64,000 bases of DNA from Neoarius graeffei (GCF_027579695.1 NC_083570.1:96103463-96167462), one strand, 5' to 3'. Counted from the first letter of the stretch, positions 11,621 through 24,578 are shown. Numbers and translations are program-made. Notes: a model not told the origin generated them from the letters alone.

Positions 11621-12451
11621 TTAATCCTCTTCTTCCATTGCGTTTCCCGTTGTAGTGTCCGACACGTCGGACATCACTGATACAGGTGGATGGGAAGCAG
11701 CACGGTTCACGTAGTCTTCAGCATCCTTAGCGGAGGTAAATGCTCTATACTGAGTGCCCTCCTTAATCTTCAGAGTTGCCAGGTAGAGTAGGAAAAAATC
11801 CAGACCTTTGTGTCGCGCTGAATCCATAGCTTGATGGAAAGCTTGACGTCGTTTGACCGTGTAGTTGCTGTAATCCGGGGAGAAGCGGACTTTGTGACCC
11901 TTGATAGAGAGAGGAGTTTTCCGTGCAGCCTGCAAGATCGCCTGCCTGATTGTGTAGCAAAGTACATTAAAAATCAACGTACGATTAGTGGTGGCATTCT
12001 TCTTTGAGCTATCACTGTAAATTCGGTGGGCTCTCATGATCTTGACCTGAACATCTGCAAGTTTCGGGAACCATAGGGGCAGGGAGCGCGAGAAATATTG
12101 GATAGCATTAGAGCCTTCCCGCCCCTCTTTCAACCTAATGATTTGGATATTGCATCTTCAATTTCTGTCTTCCATGTCTGCTAGCTTCACCTCCAGTTCT
12201 TGAAAAGCGCAGCTATGGCTATCGAGTGTACTTGAGTTGCTTTCCACTGTAGTTTTAAGATTGTCTACATCAGACCTGATAGAGCCAAGGCTTGCCATTA
12301 ACGATGCTAGTTGTGTATGGATAGCCATTAGCTTTCCGTCGTTGTCGATCCCAACCTGTTGAATCTGGGAAAGATGTGGCTCGAGTTTCTCCAGTAATGC
12401 CTCTGCAATGGCATCGGTATCGTGACGTTGGGTTTTGTTCTTGTTTGCCAT
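11621..12451 (-). pseudogene. L1-type ORF1 protein, one nonsense codon
   Basis: This is the RNA-binding ORF1 protein of the split L1. From the ATG at 12451 it reads MANKNKTQRHDTDAIAEALL, then a heptad-rich coiled coil (about residues 25-97, ending LADMEDRN). A single TGA follows in the place of an Arg codon, and the same frame resumes as RCNIQIIRLKEGREG. The remaining ~170 residues match the RNA-binding and C-terminal domains of L1 ORF1 (LPLWFPKL, VMRAHRIY-like). It ends EEED at 11621. A C-to-T change in a CpG would explain the stop. Apart from this, the frame is intact. ORF1 normally coats L1 RNA as a trimer. Confidence 0.88.
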
Positions 12452-12813
12452 TTGGCCTTAACTGTCTTTATCAAGTGCAAAGTGGCACAGTATCGAAATA
12501 AGAACCATATAAAACTACTATTTGGCAAAGTTGGGTTAGGAGCTAGATTTTAAGCCGCCATCTCTGTCCAGTTAATCACGTGACTCTCAGTAGCTATGTA
12601 GGCTATTAAAACCTACAATGACAAACAACATAATGTTGCATTAAGAACAACACATTAGAATACATTACTGAATGTTGAAATAACTTCTAAACACTGTGTG
12701 TTGTAAAAAAACATACATTGTAAATAAACATGTTCTACAATATATTGAAATTCAACGCTGTATGGATGAAAAGGATATTTTCGTTTTGTCATTAGACTAA
12801 TTAAGGCTTTTTC

Positions 12814-13040
12814 ATGGTGGTGTAGTGGTTAGCACTGCCGCCTCACAGCAAGAAGGTTCTGGGTTTGAGCCCAGTGGCTGATGGGGGCCTTTCTGTATGG
12901 AGTTTGCATGTTCTCCCTGTGTCTGCGTGGGCTTCCTCTGGGTGCTCTGGGTTTCCCCAGAGTCCAAAGACATTCATTTAGGTTAACTGGATACTCTACA
13001 TTGTCCATAGGTGTGAATGTGTGTGTGAATGGATGTTTTC
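12814..13040 (+). mobile_element. tRNA-derived SINE (family A), old partial copy
   Basis: It opens with ATGGTGGTGTAGTGGTTAG, a pol III A-box region, followed by a B-box-like GGGTTTGAGCCC. The body continues to about 13040 and lacks the 3' third of the family. It is more diverged than the copies at 14103 and 43494. It directly abuts the chimeric SINE that follows. Confidence 0.8.
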
Positions 13041-13047
13041 CAAGCCT

Positions 13048-13946
13048 AGAAATGAAGAAAGAAGAAGAAACCTTTATTTGTCACATGCACACTTCAAGCA
13101 CAGTGAGATTCATCCTCTGCATTTAACCCATCTGAAGCAGTGAACACACACACACACACACACAGACACACAGAGCAGTGGGCAGCCATACTACAGCACC
13201 CAGGAAGCAATAAGAGGTTAGGTACCTTGCTCAAGGGCACTTCAGCCCAAGGCCGCCCCATGTTAACCTAACTGCATGTCTTTGAACTGTGGGGAAACCG
13301 GAGCACCCAGAGGAAACCCACACAGACACGTGCAAACTCCACACATGCCCCTTTTCCACCAAATCAGTTCCAGGGCTGGTTCGGGGCCAGTGCTTAGTTT
13401 GGAACCGGGTTTTCGGTTTCCACTGACAAAGAACTGGCTCTGGGGCCAGAAAAAACGGTTCCAGGCTAGCACCAGCTCTTTGCTGGGCCAGAGGAAAGAA
13501 CCGTTTACGTCAGCGGGGGGGCGGCATTGTTAAGACCAACAACAATAGCAAGACCGCAAAAGGTCGCCATTTTTAAATAAGCGACAAGATATCATGGATG
13601 CAGTAAAGCAGTAGTCATCCATTATTGTTGTTGTTGTTGTTGCTGCTGCTTCTTCTTCTCCGTGTTGTCGTTGCTTCAATGTTCGTGCCAAGGTTTATGC
13701 AAACGCAGCAACGTAACTGACGTATACAGTGACGTAATGACGTGGCTCCCCTTAGCACCCCGAGCTATGGAAAAGCAAACTGGTTCTCAGCTGGCTCGCA
13801 AGTTAAACGAGTTGTGAACCAGCACCAGCACTGGAACTGATTTGGTAGAAAAGGGGCAACAGAAAGGCCCCCACTGGCGGCTGGGCTCAAACCCAGCCTT
13901 CTTGCTGTGAGACGACAGTGCTAACCACTTCACCACCGTGCCGCCC
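13048..13946 (-). mobile_element. Chimeric SINE (A head, B tail), split by a MITE
   Basis: Read on the minus strand, this copy starts at 13946 with the tRNA-like head of SINE A. Near 13260 it switches into the body and tail of SINE B, ending in a TTCTTCTTTC-type tail at about 13048. A CA run lies inside. The MITE at 13346-13858 interrupts the A part. The same junction recurs in the copies at 30590 and 62706. Confidence 0.8.
13346..13858. mobile_element. MITE with inverted repeats, 3-bp duplication
   Basis: The ends are inverted repeats of about 28 bp, starting TGCCCCTTTTC(C/T)ACCAAA. ACA is repeated at 13343-13345 and 13859-13861, and removing the element with one copy restores the host SINE sequence (CCACACAGAAAGG). 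There is no transposase. The 3-bp duplication points to a Harbinger- or CACTA-like source, but I do not assign one. Confidence 0.8.
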
Positions 13947-14102
13947 AAAATGGGAGGGCTGCAGCAGGAAGGGCATCCAGCGTAAAACTATGCTCCAATT
14001 AATATGACATGCGGATCAATAGGGTTCACATGGACTCTGACCTGACAACAGCGCTGGACAAAGAAGAAGAAGCAGGCTTTTTGTTGCTTAAATACCCAGT
14101 GT

Positions 14103-14503
14103 GGGCGGCACGGTGGTGTAGTGGTTAGCGCTGTCGCCTCGCAGCAAGAAGGTCCGGGTTCGAGCCCCGTGGTCGACGAGGGCCTTTCTGTGTGGAGTTT
14201 GCATGTTCTCCCCATGTCCGCGTGGGTTTCCTCCGGGTGCTCCGGTTTCCCCCACAGTCCAAAGACATGCAGGTTAGGTTAACTGGTGACTCTAAATTGA
14301 CCGTAGGTGTGAATGGTTGTCTGTGTCTATGTGTCAGCCCTGTGATGACCTGGCGACTTGTCCAGGGTGTACCCCGCCTTTCGCCCGTAGTCAGCTGGGA
14401 TAGGCTCCAGCTTGCCTGCGACCCTGTAAAACAGGATAAAGCGGCTAGAGATAATGAGATGAGATGAGATGAGATGAGATGAGATGAGATGAGATGAGAT
14501 GAG
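14103..14503 (+). mobile_element. tRNA-derived SINE (family A), full copy
   Basis: A complete copy with a 13-bp duplication AAATACCCAGTGT at 14090-14102 and 14504-14516. The head, GGCGGCACGGTGGTGTAGTGG, and the box GGTTCGAGCCCCG look like pol III A and B boxes. The middle is unrelated to tRNA. The tail is about ten GAGAT units. Confidence 0.93.
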
Positions 14504-15297
14504 AAATACCCAGTGTTGTGTTAAACACTTAGAGTGCTGAGTGAACACTGACAATGAGGACAATAACAATAATTAACATCAGGATTTTATTTATTTTTTA
14601 TTTCTCCAGATGTGTATCCTGATCTGAGTGTTTTTTTGTTTTAATGAGTGTAAAGCTGATAGAATCGAGGACAGTGGAGGATGTCCTTAGGGTTTAGGTT
14701 GCTGCTGGATGAAACCTGAAGCGCTGAGTGTGTGTGGCGGAGGGAACGGCGCTTTTTCGCCACTCGACGTCAGCGCGCGAGCTTGGCACGGGGCTCGTGT
14801 CGCGCAACCCGGTTTGGCTCGCTCATATCGAGATGGACGCAGCGGAAACCACATGACACGTTTAGAGTTCATGCAAAACGTCTTTTTATTCATGCATGGA
14901 TCTTTATTATTTGTCCAAGTTGAGGAGCCGTTTATTTGTTTTTTTCTTCCAAAACCCATGCAGGGAGTTAAAAATGCGCACGAAAGACCTCAACCCCATG
15001 CTATAAGTTATTTCTTATGTAAGATCCAGGTAATGAGAAGATAGGAATAAGCAGATGGAAGAACACTAGGGAAAAGGGTTTTTTTTCTTTTCTTTTTTAA
15101 AGGAGAGTATACTCGGCTCTTGGGAATACAGCCTGCATATCGCGCACATCATGGAATATGGAAATGATGTGTTTTGCATCGGAGTTCTTCACTTAATTTA
15201 ATGGGTCAGTGTGACTGAATGGCAGCCGTGCGCTTTGGATGACTCTGGATGGCTTTGCATGGGAAAGCATAACATTTCAGTGCATCGAGAATAGGAG

Positions 15298-15305
15298 GTG
15301 AGTTA

Positions 15306-15355
<50 letters not shown>

Positions 15356-15572
15356 ATGTAGATTGTCCTATATTCTTTATTAATTTGTAAGAATTTCATT
15401 TACACACAGCTGACTTTTGATATGCAAGAACATAATTTGGATGCAGCACCTGATGTCACAACATGTCTTCAAACAACATCATGGGAAATAAATGTATGGG
15501 AGGATAATAAACCAAACCTCAAGTACACAACAGGAAAAGACACTGGATGCCAGTGAGCTTGTCATCTCGCAG
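15298..15572 (+). other. Candidate intron in the drd1 5' UTR
   Basis: GAG|GTGAGT at 15298 is a strong donor. TCATCTCGCAG ending at 15572 is a reasonable acceptor, 80 bp before the ATG. A second acceptor, ATTGCAG, ends at 15650, but A-rich sequence precedes it. Mammalian DRD1 has a small intron in its 5' UTR, which makes this likely. No transcript data were seen. Confidence 0.35.
15306..15354. repeat. (AAT)n microsatellite
   Basis: About 16 uninterrupted AAT units, inside the candidate 5' UTR intron of drd1. Confidence 0.95.
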
Positions 15573-15652
15573 GCTGTGCTATCAGTCTTTCAGTGGGTTC
15601 CTGCCTCTTATGATGCAGTGATTTCTGAAAGGGGAAAAAAAAAATTGCAGTA

Positions 15653-16717
15653 ATGGATTTCAATTTAACAGTGATTGACAGCGGTTTATTGGAGAGTGAC
15701 CAATCAACGCGAGTTCTCACCGGCTGCTTCCTGTCTCTCCTCATTCTTTCCACCCTGCTGGGAAACACGCTGGTCTGCGCAGCGGTCACCAAATTCCGTC
15801 ATCTACGCTCCAAAGTCACTAACTTCTTCGTCATTTCACTGGCTGTGTCAGACCTATTGGTCGCCATCTTGGTCATGCCTTGGAAGGCTGTAACAGAAAT
15901 TGCTGGCTTCTGGCCTTTTGGATCATTCTGTGACATCTGGGTGGCTTTTGATATCATGTGCTCAACAGCATCCATCCTCAATCTTTGTGTTATCAGTGTA
16001 GACCGATACTGGGCCATTTCCAGTCCATTCCGCTATGAGAGAAAGATGACTCCCAAGGTGGCATTTGTGATGATCAGCACAGCTTGGACGTTGTCTGTGC
16101 TCATCTCCTTTATCCCAGTACAGCTGAACTGGCATAAAGCGCAGCCAACGAGAATGCTGAATGCTTCTCATGAGGCACTTTTAACAAACAACTGTGACTC
16201 TAGCCTCAACCGAACCTATGCCATTTCCTCCTCTCTCATCAGCTTCTACATCCCAGTGGCCATCATGATTGTGACCTACACACAGATTTACAGAATAGCC
16301 CAGAAGCAGATTAAGAGGATCTCTGCACTGGAGAGGGCTGCTGAGAGCGCCAAGTTCCGACACAACAGCATGGGCAGCAATTGCAATATGGACTCTGAGA
16401 GCTCCTTTAAGATGTCTTTCAAAAGGGAGACCAAGGTGCTAAAGACCCTCTCTGTTATAATGGGAGTATTTGTATGTTGCTGGTTGCCCTTCTTTGTCCT
16501 TAACTGCATGGTGCCATTTTGTGAGCGTAACCTTCCATGTATCAGTCCCACCACCTTTGACATCTTCGTGTGGTTTGGATGGGCAAACTCTTCTCTCAAC
16601 CCTATTATATATGCCTTCAATGCAGACTTCCGCCGAGCTTTTGCCATTCTCTTGGGCTGCCCTAGGCTTTGCCCAGGTCACAATGCTATAGAGACACATA
16701 GTCTGAACAAAAATTGA
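15653..16717 (+). CDS. drd1: D1-type dopamine receptor, short C-tail
   Basis: A rhodopsin-class receptor of 354 residues in one coding exon, as in all D1-like receptors. It binds dopamine at the plasma membrane and activates Gs/Golf and adenylyl cyclase. Visible landmarks: glycosylation sites N4, N170 and N186; Asp100 in TM3 for the amine; DRY at 117-119; Ser193, Ser194 and Ser197 in TM5 for the catechol; the C93-C181 disulfide pair; CWLPF at 276-280; NPIIY at 316-320; likely palmitoylated Cys336 and Cys340. The third loop is short and contains the family block [19 protein letters not shown]. The N-terminus through TM7 is very close to mammalian DRD1 and not to DRD5. The tail ends at [10 protein letters not shown], about 90 residues short of human D1 (446 aa). 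A truncated D1 receptor of about 360 residues is known from goldfish retina, so this is probably a real fish form. The paralogue (drd1a or drd1b) was not decided. The start is the first ATG upstream of TM1. Confidence 0.97.
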   Translation: MDFNLTVIDSGLLESDQSTRVLTGCFLSLLILSTLLGNTLVCAAVTKFRHLRSKVTNFFVISLAVSDLLVAILVMPWKAVTEIAGFWPFGSFCDIWVAFDIMCSTASILNLCVISVDRYWAISSPFRYERKMTPKVAFVMISTAWTLSVLISFIPVQLNWHKAQPTRMLNASHEALLTNNCDSSLNRTYAISSSLISFYIPVAIMIVTYTQIYRIAQKQIKRISALERAAESAKFRHNSMGSNCNMDSESSFKMSFKRETKVLKTLSVIMGVFVCCWLPFFVLNCMVPFCERNLPCISPTTFDIFVWFGWANSSLNPIIYAFNADFRRAFAILLGCPRLCPGHNAIETHSLNKN

Positions 16718-18463
16718 AATGACCCTGCTGCACGATTCTCTTCCTCCAAGGGGTCAGAGGGTATTCTTAGTATGTGGGCTCTAACTTGCTCTAAAATGCA
16801 GTCTATTGCACATTCCCCAGTGCCAGAACAATCATGTACAAGAGGGGTGAAGGGATTTGGGATTAAGGCTCTGAGAAGAAAGCCCTCCTGCTGTGCTGGG
16901 CACCAGTTCTAATGTTTCTGTTAAGGGGGATAATCTTTATGACAGGCAATGCTCCTGACTCCAAAGACTGATTGCCTTGAAATCCTGCAGCTATGGAGTA
17001 TTTCAGGCACAAGCAAATTATACAACCTCAAGTGACTAGGCCTTTAGAAATTTTTACTTCCTTCCCTGTGAATATGTTTCACTTATAGACCCTTAAGAAT
17101 GATTATGAACAAAGAAGAATGTTTATCTGGAAAGGAATTTAAATGTGACTGAAACCTGCATAATCAACAGTCTATATATATGACCTGGAAATGAAACTAA
17201 TGACACCTGGGCAAACACAGAATACAATGGGACCTATTTTCTGTGGTGCTCTTCTCTCTGCAGCTCATTTCCAGTTTCTAAGTTGAACCTCTAAGCCAAG
17301 CCAAAGGGTCAAGACTTCACTAGAAAGCAGGGGTGGCTGGTCTAAATGGGTTTGCAGGTCTTTCACATATAAAAACACTTCAGTAAAAAGTTTCATTTTT
17401 GGCATTCACGTAAAAGTATTTGCTGTTGACAAATGTCTTAAACTGGATTATATTTTTTTGAATTCTTGCAGAACCAAGTGCAACAAATGTTTGTAATACA
17501 TACAGAATGGTCTGAAGAAGAGAGGCTGGAGCTGTTTTCTTTATAGCCCAGATTTTAGTTTCACAAAGCCTATCAGTGAGATGATTACAAAGAGGGAAAC
17601 ACCCCCTAGATTTGTTCTCCATTTGTGCTTCACTGACACATTCGTAACACATAAGCAATGATTGATGAAACAGGATTTTCAGGAATTTGTAAATTTGAAT
17701 CATGAACACAGCTGCCTATATGTTGTAAAAGCGTGTATGTAATAGTTTGCACCAGATCAAAATTATACCATCAATGACTACTTATGATATAATGTATTGC
17801 TCAACCCTAATAGCGTCATTGTTGAGCCTTTTATAGATATTAGATTAGCCCTTCCATCTAAACCAAGCTTTACTGCTAGCAAGGAAATTTATTAAATTTA
17901 TTTCTTGGTCAGCAATTGAAACATCAAGATAAATATAATCTGGTTGCAGTAAACTGCAGGAAAAAAAAAAAAGATCTCCCGCGTTTCATAACATATCCCT
18001 TAAACCTCACTTTATTCATAAGATGAAGCTTTATATCCAGGCTTGTTCCAAAACAAGAGGGCAGATGGTCAATTATGAGATGGTTGTTCCATGATTGTCA
18101 GAATGAATATGTATGCCGTTCATTGGTGCCTGTGCTCCTCTAAACTTGCTTTTCTATTACCAAACTCTGACAGTTAACTACCAAGAAAAACAGAACAGAT
18201 GGCCATTAAATACGAATTAGGAAATGAACTATGATGAGTAAACCCCGGTGAATGTGTAATGGGCTCATTGTTATTATAGCTGCTACTGTATTCAGAAGAT
18301 GCCTATGCTGCTGAAAGGATATGCTACCTTTATCTCAAAAGCAAACAGCATCCATTGCTCTCTTAATTAATGTGTGTCAAGTGCAATAATCCAAAGTGGC
18401 TGTATTGCTAAAGTGGTTCGTGAACAAGAACTGACAATGGTTAAAGGAAATAGTGGCTGATTT

Positions 18464-18494
<31 letters not shown>

Positions 18495-19883
18495 GTCACA
18501 AAAGTTGACCTCTGTTCCTTAATTGTTTGGGATGTTAGAGGTATGCTTAGAGTATCAGAGTGTTTACAGAATGGACGTCCAGTTGGTCAAGGTTATCAAC
18601 TCCGACTTTGGTGTTTAACTCATGATGGAAGGTCAGGAATGAACTTAATGCTCATCCATCAAGAACACCTTAGTACATAAATTTGCACAATGAATTCCTG
18701 TAATTTGAAGCAGTAAAATATGAACAAGCTATCAATATGTTTCATCATCTTATTGTATCACTGTTGAAAATGGAAAAAGGGGTGTATATTAACTACTGCT
18801 GTTGGAGATGAACTTTAGGTCATTTAGCTTTCACAATAAATGTACTATTATGCTGTATGTAATGTGAGACATTAAGTAAAAAAGTTACTAAATTAATTGT
18901 GATTTAAAAGTAGTTTTATCTCAGCTTGTGCTGTGATCAGAGATGGACTTCATCAATGCTGTTCAGTCAGTAAAAAGACCCAGAAAAAAACTCAGACCAA
19001 ATAAGTGGTCATGCTATTTGCACCCACAGTGTCAGAACTTCTTTACCCTTGACTTTTGCTGAATAAAAGTTTGTGATGGTTTTGTTGCTATACTCTTCCT
19101 GTCTCGTCTTTATCTCACCTAAGAGTGATGCTAGTTTCCCCTGTCAATGCCACACTATTTGATGTGGGTAGAGGCCCAGAAGCAAGCACCGGCTGCATGT
19201 CACACTCTTTCTTGTCCTCAGTGCAATGAGATGTGAACAACAGCAGACAGGAGAAACTGGACCTTGGCATCCTTTATGATTTCATTAATTTCTACAGTGC
19301 CGTGTGACAGAGCACTACTGACATAAATACAGATAATAAGCTCAAACCCAACTGGTGGAACTGGAGGCAGATTTTTTTTGCACAGCCAACCTTTAAGTGT
19401 TAAAGTTGAGCGTGTGCAGTTGGGCCCTCCATGCTGTCATTAGTGGTCAGACTCAGATTGAAAGCTCTCATGTCAGACACAATGGGCAGCATATTGAGTG
19501 ACTCATTAAAGACTAGACACAGAGTGAAGCATCAATATCACAGCTTGTGAGTCACCCTGGTAATTCAATGCTGTGTTCGGTTTCGAAACCATACTTACAA
19601 ACCCAGGTAGCAATGGAAACACTTACTATAATTACCTTGCTGAAGTTCAGTAGTATTTCATGGCATGCTCAGCAGGGAACACAGTCAAAGCAGTGTTACA
19701 CAAACACCAATGGGGTATAAATTAAATGTTTGCTCATTGAAGTTTGGCACCCTAATACCTCATGGTGCTGATTTTCATACAGTAAGATTAGATTAACAAG
19801 TGTAATACAATAAAACAGTGTCTTTATCTTTATTATTTCATCACAAGATAAAATATACATATCTTATGTTACAAAATATAATA
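16718..19883 (+). other. drd1 3' UTR and downstream DNA
   Basis: The first ~195 bp keep traces of a longer receptor tail (see findings). Several AATAAA-like signals lie further on (for example near 18834 and 19060), but the poly(A) site is not fixed. A T13-G22 run is at 18461-18495. The rest appears unique, with no gene or recognised repeat. Confidence 0.5.
18461..18495. repeat. Poly-T/poly-G tract
   Basis: Thirteen T followed by 22 G. It could form a G-quadruplex on the plus strand, but the length may also reflect assembly or sequencing error. Confidence 0.85.
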
Positions 19884-19885
19884 TA

Positions 19886-20411
19886 CACTACCATTCAAAA
19901 GTTTGGGGTCACCCAGACAATTTTGTGTTTTCCATGAAATGTCACACTTTTATTTACCACCATAAGTTGTAAAATGAATAGAAAATAGTCAAGACATTTT
20001 TCTGGCCATTTTGAGCATTTAATCGACCCCAGAAATGTGATGCTCCAAAAACTCAATCTGCTCAAAGGAAGGTCAGTTTTATAGCTTCTCTAAAGAGCTA
20101 AACTGTTTTCAGCTGTGCTAACATGATTGTACAAGGGTTTTCTAATCATCCATTAGCCTTCTGAGGCAATGAGCAAACACATTGTACCATTAGAACACTG
20201 GAGTGATAGTTGCTGGAAATGGGCCTCTATACACCTATGGAGATATTGCACCAAAAACCAGACATTTGCAGCTAGAATAGTCATTTACCACATTAGCAAT
20301 GTATAGAGTGTATTTCTGATTAGTTTAAAGTGATCTTCATTGAAAAGAACAGTGCTTTTCTTTCAAAAATAAGGAAATTTCAAAGTGACCCCAAACTTTT
20401 GAATGGTAGTG
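19886..20411. mobile_element. Tc1/mariner MITE (CACTACC ends), copy 1
   Basis: The ends are inverted: CACTACCATTCAAAAGTTTG on the left and its reverse complement on the right, with TA on both sides (19884-19885 and 20412-20413). It is 526 bp long with no transposase. It is a common fish repeat. A second copy in the opposite orientation is at 54066-54593. Confidence 0.93.
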
Positions 20412-20413
20412 TA

Positions 20414-22002
20414 ACTACAATAAAAAAATGAATACAATGTACTATATATCAAATAATAAAATTAAAATAAAATTAATCTTATAGTGCAAGATCATATCTA
20501 AACATTACACGATTTATATAAGACTTCTTAAAACGATCAGTGTTAACTTTTGGGCGGCAGCTGAAGTTCTTTCTACAACTGTACTTTATTCTCTTTTTCT
20601 TTGGCATCAAAAAAAGTGTGACATAATGACAGTGAATCTTGCATGGCTTTTTCAGCACATCCAAATTAGCATAACATTTAAACCTAAATTTTTGTTTTCA
20701 ATTTAATATCAAGTAACACAGGGGCAAGAATGTGGTGTTCTTTATTTAGAACCAGTCCAGTATAATACAAGCGACTCTGTACATGATCACTGGATGTCAA
20801 GGTCACTGAGTAGCTTTAGGGAATTTTATGCTGGCAAGTGTGTGTGTGTTTGTGTGTGTGAGAGAGAGAGAGAGAGAGATGTACAACCTGTCTATTAGAG
20901 ATATTTCTCTAACTTTTGTTTTGGACAAAATTCTGCAGAGCCTGCAACACTGGCGAAGTCCAGCATTAATGCATTAGTATGGAGTAGCATGGACTTGACA
21001 GAATTCTTTTTTTTCCCTGTTCTCAGGATTAATACAAAGTCAGATGTAAAATTGGACCTTGGAAAGTGCAATCGAGTTCTGAGATAAATCATATTCACTC
21101 TTGCTTAAAATTAATAAATCTCAGTTGATATTGTAATACTCCAAGAACTAATGCATTCGTAATGGATCATATGTCATAGCTGTGACAGAATAATGAGAAG
21201 AGTACAGGGAGCTGCAGCAAACGCAGAGGGAAACGTGTCAGCTCATACACACACTGACTGACACTGATGCGTGTTCCCCATCCCTGTGGCTGAGTTTGTC
21301 TGGGTATCCCAATGTAGCCAACGATCAGAGTCTTTGTTTTTCCACAGTGGGTTGATTGAACCTCACCAGGATCGATGGGATTGTTAAACCTGCTAGAATA
21401 AGCATCACTCAACTCTCTGCATCTATTGTTCCTGCTTTCCATGTCCTCTATGTGCAATTTTTCTTAAAAAGTCAACTGTGTATTCTGCTTAATCATCATT
21501 TTATTCAGTGATTGAATTTATAACTGACAAGGTCAAGTGATTTCACTGGATTTTACAAAAATGAAGTTGAAGAGAATTCCCAGCTGCAAATCTAACCCTT
21601 CCACCTAACCTTAAGTGCTCGCAAATTTTCTGAGAACCACAAACACTATGTTAACATTCAGTCGGTATCAGAAAGAAGTGCATCCCGACTTATAAGTTTT
21701 GTTTTTACCTTGACCATGGAAAAAATGATTTGTGATTGGTTGTTTCTTCTCTCTCTCTCTCTCTCTCTCTGTGCTTTAAGTACAGTACTCAATGTTTCCA
21801 AATATACAGGGCATTTTGAACAAAAGACCTTCATAACCTTTGCAAGGAAAGTGCTTGTGATGTGGTAGGAGGTGAATCCAGTTAATGAAGCATATGTGGT
21901 AAAAAATGATCAGTTACAAATCAGTGATTCTGAAATGATGGATGCATTGCAACGAATGACAACACAAACCATACCAAAAAACATTTCCAAGTGGCGTCGA
22001 TA
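20414..22002. other. No gene seen; simple repeats
   Basis: AT-rich unique DNA with a TG/AG run at 20838-20878 and a CT run at 21749-21770. No recognisable protein or element. Confidence 0.5.
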
Positions 22003-22004
22003 TA

Positions 22005-23606
<1,602 letters not shown>

Positions 23607-23830
23607 TATGGTTTTGCTGTGGCTGTTTCTAAGTAACTGGAAGACCACTGGGGCATAAGAAATTCCTCGTATTCATTGAATGGACATGGCAACTTATCTT
23701 GAATTTTAATCCATGGTCTTTTCTTGCAACCATGGTCTTGCTAAAAACTGAGCTAAACTATAAGGTAAAATATAGGCTGGCACCATATGTGAAGACTAAA
23801 AGGTAGTACTGTTATCTTGAACGGTTCTTA

Positions 23831-24575
23831 GGCCAAGTTTACATTAGACCGTATCTGTCTCGTTTTCTTCGCGGATGCACTGTCCATTTACATTAAAACG
23901 CCTGGAAACGCCGGGAAACGGGAATCCGCCAGGGTCCACGTATTCAATCCAGATCGTGTCTGGTCCGGTGCTGTGTAAACATTGAGGATACACGGATACG
24001 CTGTGCTGAGCTCTAGCTGGCGTCGTCCCATTGGACAACGTCACTGTGACATCCACCTTCCTGATTCGCTGGCGTTGGTCATGTGACGCGACTGCTGAAA
24101 AATGGCGCGGACTTCCGCCTTGTATCATCTTTCATTAAAGAGTATAAAAGTATGAAAATACTGCAAATACTGATGCAAATACTGCCCATTGTGTAGTTAT
24201 GATTGTCTTTAGGCTTGCCATCCTTCCACTTGCAAGTGGTAAGTGACTTGCGCACAGCGTCTCAGTCCCGAATCACTGCTCGTGCACTTCACTCGCGCGC
24301 TCTGTGAGCTGCGCAGGGCCGGAGTGCACACCCTTCAGAGGGCACTCGCTGTTCAGGGCAGAGTGATTTGGAGCGCAGCCGCTGAGGAGGAAGCGATGAG
24401 CCGCACTGACACATTTCTCAACTTACGTGCCGAATTAGTCATGTGATTAGCGTATCCGTGTATTGGCGTTGCTGTGTGCACGCGAATCGTGTATTGGCGT
24501 TGCTGTGTGCATGCTAATCGTTTTTAAAAACGTTAATCTGATGATCCGCTGATACGGTCTAATGTAAACCCCACC
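23831..24575. mobile_element. Harbinger-like MITE with TTA duplication
   Basis: Inverted ends share GTTTACATTAGACCGTATC, and TTA flanks both sides (23828-23830 and 24576-24578), the TWA duplication of PIF/Harbinger elements. There is no transposase. Near the right end a ~32-bp unit containing GTGTATTGGCGTTGCTGTG is repeated twice (about 24458-24520). Confidence 0.8.
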
Positions 24576-24578
24576 TTA

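Larger units (their letters stand above)
1167..12580 (-). mobile_element. L1-type LINE split by a hAT transposon
   Basis: Two L1 pieces in the same orientation, 11067-12580 (5' region, ORF1 and inter-ORF spacer) and 1167-2667 (start of ORF2), flank the hAT element at 2668-11066. The repeat ACTAAAT (2661-2667 and 11067-11073) marks the joint, and removing the hAT with one copy puts the ORF1 spacer directly before the ORF2 start. The L1 therefore predates the hAT. The right-hand limit near 12580 is approximate. The 3' half of ORF2 is not in the window. Confidence 0.8.
14517..15652 (+). other. drd1 upstream region
   Basis: There is no coding gene. A GC-rich patch with many CpGs and a GACGTCA half-CRE lies at about 14740-14850. 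An AAT microsatellite is at 15306-15354. A possible non-coding first exon ends at 15297. The promoter should be here, but its position is not visible. Confidence 0.5.

Noticed and set aside
14103-14180. tRNA genes at the SINE heads
   Set aside because: The heads have A and B boxes but do not form a sound cloverleaf, are followed by the same non-tRNA body in each copy, and are repeated many times.
15562-16699. Minus-strand frames opposite drd1
   Set aside because: They are antisense shadows of a well-supported receptor gene.
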